Positions 38,382-46,846 of a DNA stretch of 64,000 nt are shown here, piece after piece. Location of the stretch: positions 62,001-126,000 of the forward strand of contig JANSXE010000005.1 in NCBI GenBank assembly GCA_024743195.1, read 5' to 3'. Below the pieces are notes generated by a model. It did not search any database. It had not been told where the DNA came from and was given only the letters and a program-made list of their open reading frames with translations. The DNA is from Alphaproteobacteria bacterium (GTDB taxonomy: Bacteria > Pseudomonadota > Alphaproteobacteria > UBA8366 > Aestuariispiraceae). Numbering within the stretch: the first letter of the stretch is position 1; every line of letters begins with the position of its first letter. Position numbers and translations under genes: made by a program.

Positions 38382-39266
38382 TCAGTTCACGCAGGCGGCG
38401 CGGAAGGCGGCGGGCGTCACGCCGACGACCGACTTGAAGGTGCGGGTCAGGTGCGCCTGGTCGCAGAAGCCGGCCGCCGCCGCGGCCTCCGCCGGGGCCA
38501 TGCCGGCGGCGAGGCAGCGCTTCGCCCGGATCACCCGGCGGGAGATGCGATAGGCGTGCGGCGTCACGCCCAGCGTCTTGCGGAAGCTGCGGATCAGCCG
38601 GTAGCGGCTGAAATCGACCAGCTTCGCCAGCTCGTCCAGCGACCAGTCCTGCTCCAGCGTCTCCTCCATCGCCTCGCAGACGCGGGCGACCGCCTTGTCC
38701 TCCCGGCGCGCCAGATCGGCGGGCGGACCGGACGCGCCGTGTCGGCGGATCAGCAGCGCCATCGCCTCCAGGAAGGCGCCGTCGCTCTCCAGCTTCTCCG
38801 CCCCCGCCTCCAGCAGGCGATGGACCCGCTGGATCGCGCGCACGACCACCGGGTCGCCGCTCTTGGCGTGGCGGAAATGCGGCGCGCCGGCGGGGCGGTC
38901 CGTCATTTCCTCCGCGATCTCCGCCATCACGCGGGGGCTCGGATACATCATGCGATAGCGATAGCCGGCCTCGCCCGGCCGGCCGTCATGCAGCTCGTGC
39001 GGGTCGAGGATGACGAGTTCCCCCGCCCCCACCGCATGCTCCACGCCGCGATAGCGGTAATACTCCACCCCCGCCTCGATCACGCCCAGCGCATAGGTGT
39101 CGTGAACATGCGGCGCGTAGACGTGCCGCACGAAACGGGCCGACAGGCATTCCAGATCGTCCCAGCGCGGGTCGCGCCAGAAGCGGGTGCGGTCCGCCCC
39201 CGTCAGCAGCTCGCGCGAGAGGGCGGATTCCTGGTCGATCGGTCGGTGCAAAGCGGCCTGCGTCAT
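38382..39266 (-). CDS. AraC family transcriptional regulator (cupin-type sensor)
   Basis: YAPHVHDTYALGVIEAGVEYYRYRGVEHAVGAGELVILDPHELHDG; C-terminal HTH SLDELAKLVDFSRYRLIRSFRKTLGVTPHAYRISRRVIRAKRCLAAG. Confidence 0.93.
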   Translation of the reverse strand: MTQAALHRPIDQESALSRELLTGADRTRFWRDPRWDDLECLSARFVRHVYAPHVHDTYALGVIEAGVEYYRYRGVEHAVGAGELVILDPHELHDGRPGEAGYRYRMMYPSPRVMAEIAEEMTDRPAGAPHFRHAKSGDPVVVRAIQRVHRLLEAGAEKLESDGAFLEAMALLIRRHGASGPPADLARREDKAVARVCEAMEETLEQDWSLDELAKLVDFSRYRLIRSFRKTLGVTPHAYRISRRVIRAKRCLAAGMAPAEAAAAAGFCDQAHLTRTFKSVVGVTPAAFRAACVN

Positions 39267-39301
39267 GACGCGGCGGAGCCTAGCACGGCCCGCCGGAGCG
39301 C

Positions 39302-39320
39302 TCTTGTAGAAAAGTGCGGG
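39302..39320. promoter_or_regulatory. 19-bp motif TCTTGTAGAAAAGTGCGGG upstream of the AraC-type regulator
   Basis: Exact duplicate of 38356-38374, about 36 bp upstream of the regulator start. Confidence 0.7.
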
Positions 39321-39341
39321 AAGCGGCTCGCCGCAAGCGAC

Positions 39342-40097
39342 TCAGAATTCCGCCACCCGCCGGGCGGTTTCCGGGTCCAGAAAGCCGCGGACGGTGGCGT
39401 CGGTTTCGCGCGCCATCGCCGCCTCCAGATCCTCCGCAGCCGGCGCGCGGGCGAGGCAGCGCTTCAGGTCGCGCACCGGGCCGGGCGGCAGGCCTGCAAT
39501 GCGCGCCGCCAGCGCCAGCGCCTCGGCCTCCAGCGCGTCGTCCGCGACGACGGCGCGCAGCAGGCCCCAGTCGCGCGCCTGGTCGGCGTCGAAGCGCTCC
39601 CCGAACAGGATCAGGTCCCGGGCCTTCTGCAAGCCCACCAGGCGCGGCAACAGCGCGGTGACCCCGCCGGTCACGAACATGCCCCACGCGACCTCCGGAA
39701 AGAAGAAGCGCGTCCCCTCGGCGGCGAGCGCAAAGTCGCAATTGATGACCCATTCCAACCCGCCGCCGACGGCCCAGCCGCGGACCGCGCCGACGACCGG
39801 CGTATCGCCCAGGACGATCGCGCGGGTGACGTCCTGAATGCGCTCGATATAGGCGCGCACGGCGGTCTCGTCGCCGGTCGCCTGCTCTTCGAACTCCTTC
39901 AGATCGTCGCCGGCGCAGAAGGCCCGCCCCTCCCCCGTCAGCAGGATCGCGCGCACCGCCGGGTCGGCGCCCGCCGCCGACAGCGCGGCGGTCAAATCCT
40001 CCAGCAGCGCCGGATTGATGGCGTTCAGCCGGTCCGGCCGGTTGAGGCTGATCCGCCGAACCCCCTCAGCCGGCGCGTCGGTCAGAACCGTGCTCAT
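39342..40097 (-). CDS. Enoyl-CoA hydratase/isomerase family protein
   Basis: ISLNRPDRLNAINPALLEDL; GRAFCAGDDLKEF; GAVRGWAVGGGLEWVINCDFALAAEGTRFFFPEVAWG. Confidence 0.92.
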   Translation of the reverse strand: MSTVLTDAPAEGVRRISLNRPDRLNAINPALLEDLTAALSAAGADPAVRAILLTGEGRAFCAGDDLKEFEEQATGDETAVRAYIERIQDVTRAIVLGDTPVVGAVRGWAVGGGLEWVINCDFALAAEGTRFFFPEVAWGMFVTGGVTALLPRLVGLQKARDLILFGERFDADQARDWGLLRAVVADDALEAEALALAARIAGLPPGPVRDLKRCLARAPAAEDLEAAMARETDATVRGFLDPETARRVAEF

Positions 40098-41455
40098 GAG
40101 GCGTCTCCCCTTTCGTCGGTCTGGTCGCGGCGAAGCACGCGCCGGATCTTGCCCTCGCTGCGCGGCAGGCTGGCGTAGGGCAGGATTTCGACGGCGGCGG
40201 TGACGCCGAGGTCGCGCTTGATGCGATCGGCCAGCGCCCGGGCGAGATCGGGGCCGGGCGGCCGCCCTTCCGCCGCTTCCGCCGCAACCGGCAGGCGATC
40301 GTAGGGGCCCGGTCCGTCGAGCGGGATGCGGTACTCGCCCGACAGGCCGTCTTCGGCGGTGACGCAGGCGGCGACCTGGGTCGGAAAGACGTTGATCCCG
40401 CGCACCACCACCATGTCGTCGGCGCGCCCCACCACGCGGAAGCGCGGCGCGGTGCGCCCGCACGCCGCGCGCTCGGTCCCGGTCAGCTCGACGATGTCGC
40501 CGGTGCGGAAGCGGACCAGCGGCTGGCAGGCGCGCGCCATATGGGTCAGCACCAGCTCGCCCCGCTCCCCCGCGGCCCAGGGTTTGGGCGCCGCCGTCTC
40601 CGGATCGATCACCTCCGGATGCAGCACGTCGAGCGCCATGAAATGCAGGTCTGGGTCTTGCTCGGTCTGACCCGCGAAATTGCAGAACACGTCAGAGACG
40701 CCGTAGTTCGCGTTGCGCGGCGCGAAGCCCCAGACCGTCTCCAGCCGCGCCCGGAAGGCCGGGTCGTCGAGCCCGGCCTCCCCGCCGAACAGCGCGAGCT
40801 TCAGGCCAAGATCGCACGGATCGAGATCCGGGAAATCGTCGGCGATCACGCGCTCCAGGACCGCGGGATAGGACGGCGTGCAGCTGATGGCGTCGATCGC
40901 GAGCTCGCGGATCGTGCGGATCAGCAGGCGCGTCTCGCCGACCCCGAAGGGGACGACGGTCGCGCCCGTCTCCTCCAGCGTCGTGTGGTCCGTGAAGCCG
41001 CCCATCCAAAGCCGGTAATTGAGGCAATGCACGACGCGCATCCCCGGCCGGAGACCGGCGGCCGCCTGGGCCCGGGCGCCGACGACGGCCGTCTGCCGCG
41101 CGTCCCCGGCGGAGAGCGCGAGGTTCATCGCCTGACCCGTGGTCCCGGAGGTGCGGTGGATGCGCGCGACCGCCGCCGGATCCGCCGTCAGATAGTCGCC
41201 GAACGGCGGGTGCGCCGCCTGGGCGGCGCGCAACTGCTCCTTGTCGGTCAAGGGCAGCGCGGGCAGATCTTCAAGCCGGTCCGGCGGCGCGCCCGGCCAG
41301 CCGGCCGCCGCCCACACCCGGCGCAGGAAGGGCGAGCCGGCGACCCAGCGCCGTTGCCGCGCCCAAAGCGCCTGACGATGGCGCGCCAACGCGTCGAGGG
41401 CTTCGAAGTCCGCGGCCTCGACCAACGCCTGCTGCGGGGCGATCGCGTCCGTCAT
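40094..41455 (-). CDS. AMP-binding phenylacetate-CoA ligase-like protein
   Basis: IHRTSGTTGQAMNLAL; YGVSDVFCNFAGQTEQ; VRFRTGDIVELTG; VVGRADDMVVVRGINVFPTQV. Confidence 0.9.
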   Translation of the reverse strand: MTDAIAPQQALVEAADFEALDALARHRQALWARQRRWVAGSPFLRRVWAAAGWPGAPPDRLEDLPALPLTDKEQLRAAQAAHPPFGDYLTADPAAVARIHRTSGTTGQAMNLALSAGDARQTAVVGARAQAAAGLRPGMRVVHCLNYRLWMGGFTDHTTLEETGATVVPFGVGETRLLIRTIRELAIDAISCTPSYPAVLERVIADDFPDLDPCDLGLKLALFGGEAGLDDPAFRARLETVWGFAPRNANYGVSDVFCNFAGQTEQDPDLHFMALDVLHPEVIDPETAAPKPWAAGERGELVLTHMARACQPLVRFRTGDIVELTGTERAACGRTAPRFRVVGRADDMVVVRGINVFPTQVAACVTAEDGLSGEYRIPLDGPGPYDRLPVAAEAAEGRPPGPDLARALADRIKRDLGVTAAVEILPYASLPRSEGKIRRVLRRDQTDERGDAS

Positions 41456-41470
41456 GTTGCGCATCCGTCA

Positions 41471-41500
41471 AAAACTGATAGTGATATCAGTATCAGTTTT
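41471..41500. promoter_or_regulatory. Near-perfect palindromic operator AAAACTGATAGTGATATCAGTATCAGTTTT
   Basis: Two symmetric mismatches only; lies between divergent ligase and TetR-type genes. Confidence 0.78.
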
Positions 41501-41539
41501 CAGCACGGACCGCCCCCCGTCAAGCAAGGAGTCCGCCGC

Positions 41540-42448
41540 ATGGCGTCTTCCAAAGCCCGGTCGAACGCCGCGTCGCCCGCTGCGTCGCCCGCTGCGTCGC
41601 CCGCTTCGTCGCCCGCTGCGTCAACCAGCGCGTCGGCGCCCGCCCCGCCGGGGCTGACCCCGCCGCCCTCTCCCTTTCGGGCGCCGACCGATCGATTGTC
41701 CTATGCGGCGGCGCTCGAGGCGACGGGACGACAGGCCGGCCTGCGCCGGTCGGAGCGCACGCGCCTCGCCATCCTGGCCGCCACGGCGCGTCTGCTCGGC
41801 CGGATGAGCCCGGCCGCCCTCACCATCTCCGCCGTCGCCGCCGAGGCGGGCGTCGCCCATGGCACGGTCTATCTGCACGCCCGCGACGGGCGCGCGCTGT
41901 TGGAGGCGACAGCGGAAGGGTTCGCGCACTTCATCCGCGATCACCTGGCGGCGGTGCGCGACGGCGCGGCCGGCGAGCCCGTCCGCGTCCTGGCGACGAC
42001 GCGCCGCTACGTCGCGCTGTTCCGGGAGAACTCCGGCCTGATGCGCTGTCTGACCCAGGCGGGAGAGAGTGGGGCCGCAGAGAGTGGGGCCGCAGAGAGT
42101 GAGGCCGCAGAGAGTGAGGCCGGAGAGAAAGGCGCGGGCGAGACTAGCGCGGGCGGCTTCCGCGCGACCTTCCACGCGCTGAACCGCGATTGGAACGGCC
42201 GCGCGGCGCATGCGATCCAGCGGCGCCGGCGCGCCGCCGGCCGCTCCGACGATCCGGACGATGCGCTTCAGACCGCCTATGCGCTGGGCGGGATGGTGGA
42301 CGAGTTCCTGGCGCAACTCTATCTGCGGCGCGATCCGGCGCTGGCGGCCGTCGCGTCGGACGAAGAGGCGGTCGCGCGCCTGCTGACCCGGCTCTGGCTC
42401 GCCGGCGCCGACGCCGACGCGGACGCCTACCCGATGGCGCGGGAGTGA
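41540..42448 (+). CDS. TetR/AcrR family transcriptional regulator
   Basis: RRSERTRLAILAATARLLGRMSPAALTISAVAAEAGVAHGTVYLHARDGRALLEATAEGF. Confidence 0.9.
   Translation: MASSKARSNAASPAASPAASPASSPAASTSASAPAPPGLTPPPSPFRAPTDRLSYAAALEATGRQAGLRRSERTRLAILAATARLLGRMSPAALTISAVAAEAGVAHGTVYLHARDGRALLEATAEGFAHFIRDHLAAVRDGAAGEPVRVLATTRRYVALFRENSGLMRCLTQAGESGAAESGAAESEAAESEAGEKGAGETSAGGFRATFHALNRDWNGRAAHAIQRRRRAAGRSDDPDDALQTAYALGGMVDEFLAQLYLRRDPALAAVASDEEAVARLLTRLWLAGADADADAYPMARE
41571..41623. repeat. 12-bp in-frame tandem repeat (tcgcccgctgcg-like, about 4 copies)
   Basis: Encodes SPAASPAASPASSPAAS. Confidence 0.9.
42065..42125. repeat. 15-bp in-frame tandem repeat (gagagtggggccgca-like, about 4 copies)
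   Basis: Encodes ESGAAESGAAESEAAESEAGE. Confidence 0.9.
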
Positions 42449-42559
42449 CCGGGAAGGCCTTGTAATTTTCGGCCCTCCCAGCATATCTGAGGCCAGTTGA
42501 CGGGGGCCAGTTGACGGGGGGCCGTCCACCGGCGAGCCGAGGCGGGGTCCGCTATTCTT

Positions 42560-43528
42560 ATGGATGTCATATTTGTCGCGGTCGGGCTGGCGCTCCTGTT
42601 CATCGCCGGCGAGGCCACGCTCAGAGGCGCGATCGGGCTCGCGAAGAAGCTCGGCGTGTCGCCCGCGGTCATCGGCCTGACCGTGATCGGCTTCGGCACC
42701 TCCGCGCCGGAACTGGTGGTGACGGTCCAGGCCGCGCTTCTCGGCCAATCCGACCTCGCGATCGGCAACGTGGTCGGCTCCAACATCTCCAATCTGCTGC
42801 TGATCCTCGGCTTCGGCGCCGTGATCTGGCCGCTGACCTGCGACGCCGGCGCGGCCAAGCGCGACGCGGGCATGATGGTCGCGACCGGCCTGCTGCTGGT
42901 CGGCCTCGGCATGACGGGGGAGATCGTGCGCTGGCAGGGCGTGCTGATGCTGGCGGCGCTCTTCGCCCTGCTAATCTGGTCCTATCTCGAGGATCGCAAG
43001 CAACAGAAGAAGAACGGCGACGACACCCACGCAAAGGAGGTCGAGGAGGTCGGCTCCGTCCCCGAGAACCCTTGGGTGATCGCGGCCTTGACCATCTTCG
43101 GCATCGCCGGCCTGGTGGCCGGCGCGGACCTTCTCGTCACCGGCGCGGTCGGGATCGCGACCGACTTCGGCGTGCCGGAGAGCATCATCGGCCTGACGCT
43201 GGTCGCGCTCGGCACGTCGCTGCCGGAACTGGCGGCCACCATCGTCGCCGCCATGCGCAAGCACACCGATGTGGCGATCGCGAACGTCATGGGCTCCTGC
43301 GTCTTCAACGTGCTCTCGATCCTCGGCATCACGGCGATCGTGCGCCCGCTGACCATCGCGCCGGACATCCAGTCGATCGACCTTTGGGTGATGCTGGCCG
43401 CCTCGCTCCTGGTGATGGTGGTGCTGCTGCGCGCCAGCCGCATCGGGCGCCTCGCCGGCTGGGTGCTGCTCGTCGCCTATGTCACCTACATCGCCAGCAT
43501 GACGCAGCGCATCCCCGGGCTCGCTTAG
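42560..43528 (+). CDS. Calcium/sodium antiporter (CaCA family)
   Basis: GLTVIGFGTSAPELVVTVQAALLGQSDLAIGNVVGSNISNLLLILGF and GLTLVALGTSLPELAATIVAAMRKHTDVAIANVMGSCVFNVLSILG alpha repeats. Confidence 0.95.
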   Translation: MDVIFVAVGLALLFIAGEATLRGAIGLAKKLGVSPAVIGLTVIGFGTSAPELVVTVQAALLGQSDLAIGNVVGSNISNLLLILGFGAVIWPLTCDAGAAKRDAGMMVATGLLLVGLGMTGEIVRWQGVLMLAALFALLIWSYLEDRKQQKKNGDDTHAKEVEEVGSVPENPWVIAALTIFGIAGLVAGADLLVTGAVGIATDFGVPESIIGLTLVALGTSLPELAATIVAAMRKHTDVAIANVMGSCVFNVLSILGITAIVRPLTIAPDIQSIDLWVMLAASLLVMVVLLRASRIGRLAGWVLLVAYVTYIASMTQRIPGLA

Positions 43529-43644
43529 GCTGGACGTCTGTCAGGCGCGTCGATTCCGTCTCGAAAGCGTCACCGCGCGGTGCTAGCGTCGCCGGCGCCC
43601 AAAGGCCTCCCCGCCCCGTCTGGCCCGCCCGGAGACGCCCGCCT

Positions 43645-45234
43645 ATGTCCGCCATCCGGAACATCCTGTTCGTCACCTTCGACCAGTGGCGCTGGGACTG
43701 CCTGTCCGCCCTCGGCCACCCGACGCTGAAGACGCCGACGCTCGACGCCTTCGCGGCCGATGCGACGCTGTTCGCGAACCATTGGTCGGTCGCCTGTCCC
43801 TGCGGGCCGGCCCGCGCCTCGCTCTTCACCGGGACCTATCCGCATCGGCACCGCTCGGTGCGCAACGGCGCGCCGCTCGATTCGCGCTTCACCAATCTGG
43901 CGCTGGAAGCGCGGGGGCTCGGTTACGATCCGGTGCTGTTCGGCTACACCGACATCTCGCCCGACCCGCGCGGGCGCAATCCGCGCGACCCGGTCTTCGA
44001 CAGCTACGAAGGCGTGCTGCCGGGCATGACGCGGCTGTGCCGGCTGGACGAGGATTTCGGGACCTGGTTCGCGGCGCTGAAGGCGAAAGGCTACGCCATC
44101 CCCGACGAGCCCTGGGACATCTTCCGGCCCGAGCCGGCGGCGCTGGCCGACGCGCAGGCGGCCGGCCGGGCCTATTGCGCGGCGCCGGCGCGCTACGCCG
44201 CCGAAGATTCGAACGCCGCCTTCCTGACCGACGAGCTGCTGCGCTATCTCGAGGCGAAGGGCGACGCGCCCTGGTTCGCGCATATCAGCTACATCAGCCC
44301 GCATCCGCCCTTCATCGCGCCCGCCCCCTACCATGACCGCTACGATCCGGCCGAGTGCCCGCCGCCGGTTCGCGCGGCGACCCCGGATGCGGAGGCGGCC
44401 GCGCATCCCTTCCTCGACCACCTGATCCGGCGCAGCGAGAGCGGAACCAACGCCGGCTTCGGCGCCTTCGTCGGCCGGAGCGTGCGGCCGGCGGAGATGA
44501 CGGACGCCGAACTCGCGCAACTGCGCGCGACCTACTACGGCATGATCAACGAGGTGGAGGACAATTTCCAACGCCTGCTCGAGCGTCTGCGCGCGCTCGG
44601 CGTCTATGACCGGACGCTGATCGTGCTGACCTCCGACCATGGCGAGCAGCTCGGCGATCACTGGCTCCTGTCCAAGACCGGCTTCTTCGACGAGAGCTAC
44701 CGCGTGCCCCTGATCGTGCGCGACCCGCGCCCGGACGCCGAGGCGGGCCGCGGCCGGCGGGTCGCGGCCGTCACCGAGAGCGTCGACGTCGCCCCGACCC
44801 TGCTGCATCTGCTGGGCGCGCCGATCCCGCATCAGATGCAGGGCGTCCCGCTGAGCGCCTGGATCGAGGGGCGGACGCCCGCGCGCTGGCGCGAGGCCGC
44901 GCATGTCGAGTTCGACTTCGGCCATCCGATCGAGCCGGAGGCGGCGCGCGCCCTCGGCCTCGGCCCCGACCGCTGCGGCATGGCGATGCTGCGCGACGCG
45001 CGCACGAAATACGTCCATTTCCAGGGGCTGCCGCCGCTGCTCTACGATCTGGAGGCGGATCCGACCCAGCTCCGCAACGTCGCCGACGACCCCGCCTATC
45101 GCGACCGCCTGGCGGAGATGCGCGGGCGCATGCTGACCTGGCGCATGGAGACGGAGGAGCGCAGCCTGAGCCGTCTGCACATCGACCGCGGCGTTCAGGA
45201 AGGGCCCGACGCGCGCTTCGAGGGGATGTTGTGA
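43645..45234 (+). CDS. Alkaline phosphatase-superfamily sulfatase / phosphonate monoester hydrolase-like protein
   Basis: NILFVTFDQWRWDCL; formylglycine motif CGPAR in CPCGPARASLFTG; TSDHGEQLGDHWLLSKTGFFDESYRVPLIV. Confidence 0.88.
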   Translation: MSAIRNILFVTFDQWRWDCLSALGHPTLKTPTLDAFAADATLFANHWSVACPCGPARASLFTGTYPHRHRSVRNGAPLDSRFTNLALEARGLGYDPVLFGYTDISPDPRGRNPRDPVFDSYEGVLPGMTRLCRLDEDFGTWFAALKAKGYAIPDEPWDIFRPEPAALADAQAAGRAYCAAPARYAAEDSNAAFLTDELLRYLEAKGDAPWFAHISYISPHPPFIAPAPYHDRYDPAECPPPVRAATPDAEAAAHPFLDHLIRRSESGTNAGFGAFVGRSVRPAEMTDAELAQLRATYYGMINEVEDNFQRLLERLRALGVYDRTLIVLTSDHGEQLGDHWLLSKTGFFDESYRVPLIVRDPRPDAEAGRGRRVAAVTESVDVAPTLLHLLGAPIPHQMQGVPLSAWIEGRTPARWREAAHVEFDFGHPIEPEAARALGLGPDRCGMAMLRDARTKYVHFQGLPPLLYDLEADPTQLRNVADDPAYRDRLAEMRGRMLTWRMETEERSLSRLHIDRGVQEGPDARFEGML

Positions 45235-45989
45235 GCGCGCCGGCCGGCGAAGCGGCGCCGCGTTTCCGACCGCGCACCGACGTCCCGCGATTGATCGCCC
45301 ATCGCGGCCTCAGCGCGGCCGCGCCCGAGAACACGATCGCCGCCTTCGAAGCCGCCGAGGCGGCGGGCTTCGCCTGGGTGGAGTTCGACGTGATGCTGTC
45401 CGGCGACGGCGTCCCGGTCGTGATCCATGACGAGACGCTGGGCCGCACGACCGACGGGCGCGGCAAGGTGGCGGAAACCCCGCTCGCGACCCTGAAGACG
45501 CTCGACGCCGGGCGCTGGTTCGCGCCCCAACTCGCCGGCCAACGCATCCCGACGCTCGAGGAAGCGCTGGCCGCGCTCGACCGGCTCGGCCTCGGCGCCA
45601 ATGTGGAGATCAAACCGGCCCGCGGCCATGAGGCCGAGACGGGCGCGGCGACGGCCCGCCTCCTCGCCGAACGCTGGCCCGCGCGCTTGGCCCCGCCGGT
45701 GGTCTCCAGCTTCTCGCCGACGGCGCTCAAGGCGGCGCACGCGGCGCACCCGGCGCACGACTACGCCCCGCTGTTCGAGCGCATCCCGAAAGACTGGGCG
45801 GCGCGCATGCAGGCGCTGAGCGCCCAGGCCCTCCACTGCAGCGCCAAACGCCTGAGCGAAGCGCAGGCGCGCGAAGTCACGGCGACCGGCGCCGCGATCC
45901 GCTGCTACACGGTGAATGATCGCGCAATGGCGGAGCGGCTGTTCGGCTGGGGCGTTGAAAGCCTGTTCGCGGACGACCGGCCGACCTGA
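45231..45989 (+). CDS. Glycerophosphodiester phosphodiesterase family protein
   Basis: LIAHRGLSAAAPENTIAAFEAAEAAGFAWVEFDVMLSGDGVPVVIHDETLGRTTDGRG; overlaps the upstream stop. Confidence 0.94.
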   Translation: MSAPAGEAAPRFRPRTDVPRLIAHRGLSAAAPENTIAAFEAAEAAGFAWVEFDVMLSGDGVPVVIHDETLGRTTDGRGKVAETPLATLKTLDAGRWFAPQLAGQRIPTLEEALAALDRLGLGANVEIKPARGHEAETGAATARLLAERWPARLAPPVVSSFSPTALKAAHAAHPAHDYAPLFERIPKDWAARMQALSAQALHCSAKRLSEAQAREVTATGAAIRCYTVNDRAMAERLFGWGVESLFADDRPT

Positions 45990-45995
45990 CGCGCC

Positions 45996-46811
45996 TTACC
46001 GAAGCCGTTCCGTAATCTCCGCCAACGCCGCCCCGACCTCCGCCACCGTATCCACCACATAATGCGCGCCGGCGCGGGCGAGTTTGTCGGCGGCTTTGGC
46101 GCGCAAGGGAGCCTGTTCGGCGGGGGTGAGCGCGGTCCACTCCTCGTAGGACAGCCCCACCTCATTGCCGGAGCAGGAGAGGCCGATCGTCCACATGCCG
46201 GCGGCGAGGCCGGCCTCGATCCCCGGCGCGCTGTCGTCGATATTGACGCAGGCGGCCACGTCGGAGACGCCGAGAGTGAGGGCGCTCTTGAGGCACATGT
46301 CCGGGTTGGGCCGGCCTTGCGCCACGTCGCTGGCGCAGACCAGGCTGTCCGGGACGATCCCCTGTTCGGCGAGCTTGGCGGTGAGCGCCTCCATCACCTC
46401 GCGCGGATAGCCGGTGGTGGTTCCGATCCTGATCCCCTGCGCGCGCAGGCTCTCGAAGCAATCGAGCGCGCCGGGGATGACCGTCGCATGGTTCTGCAGG
46501 CACTCGACCTGCAGCGGCAGGAACTCGGCGTACAGCGCGTCGATGTCCGCCTCCGTCGCGGCCGCGCCGGTCGCCTGCGCCCAGCGCGCGGCGACGCCGG
46601 GCATGGCCAGCATCTGGGCGATGTGGTCGCGCTTGGCGGCGCCCATGGGGCCGCGGGCCTCGTCCACCGTGACCGCGACCTGACGGCGCTTGAACAGCTC
46701 GACGAACGCCATGACCGGCGCGGTCGAGCCGAAATCGACGATGGTGCCCGCGTTGTCGAACAGCACGGCCTGGATCGGCCCGGCGTAGCGGCGGGTGTAG
46801 CGATAGCTCAT
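45996..46811 (-). CDS. phnX: Phosphonoacetaldehyde hydrolase
   Basis: VLFDNAGTIVDFGSTAPVMAFVELFKRRQVAVTVDEARGPMGAAKRDHI; IGTTTGYPREVMEAL; AQGRPNPDMC; adjacent to phnW. Confidence 0.92.
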   Translation of the reverse strand: MSYRYTRRYAGPIQAVLFDNAGTIVDFGSTAPVMAFVELFKRRQVAVTVDEARGPMGAAKRDHIAQMLAMPGVAARWAQATGAAATEADIDALYAEFLPLQVECLQNHATVIPGALDCFESLRAQGIRIGTTTGYPREVMEALTAKLAEQGIVPDSLVCASDVAQGRPNPDMCLKSALTLGVSDVAACVNIDDSAPGIEAGLAAGMWTIGLSCSGNEVGLSYEEWTALTPAEQAPLRAKAADKLARAGAHYVVDTVAEVGAALAEITERLR

Positions 46812-46846
46812 CGGACGCTCCTGGAAAACGAGGTGTTAGGGCGGGA

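Noticed and set aside
42511-43644. Upstream half of the 907-aa ORF 42511..45234
   Set aside because: Out-of-frame shadow of the CaCA antiporter; the hydrolase starts at 43645.
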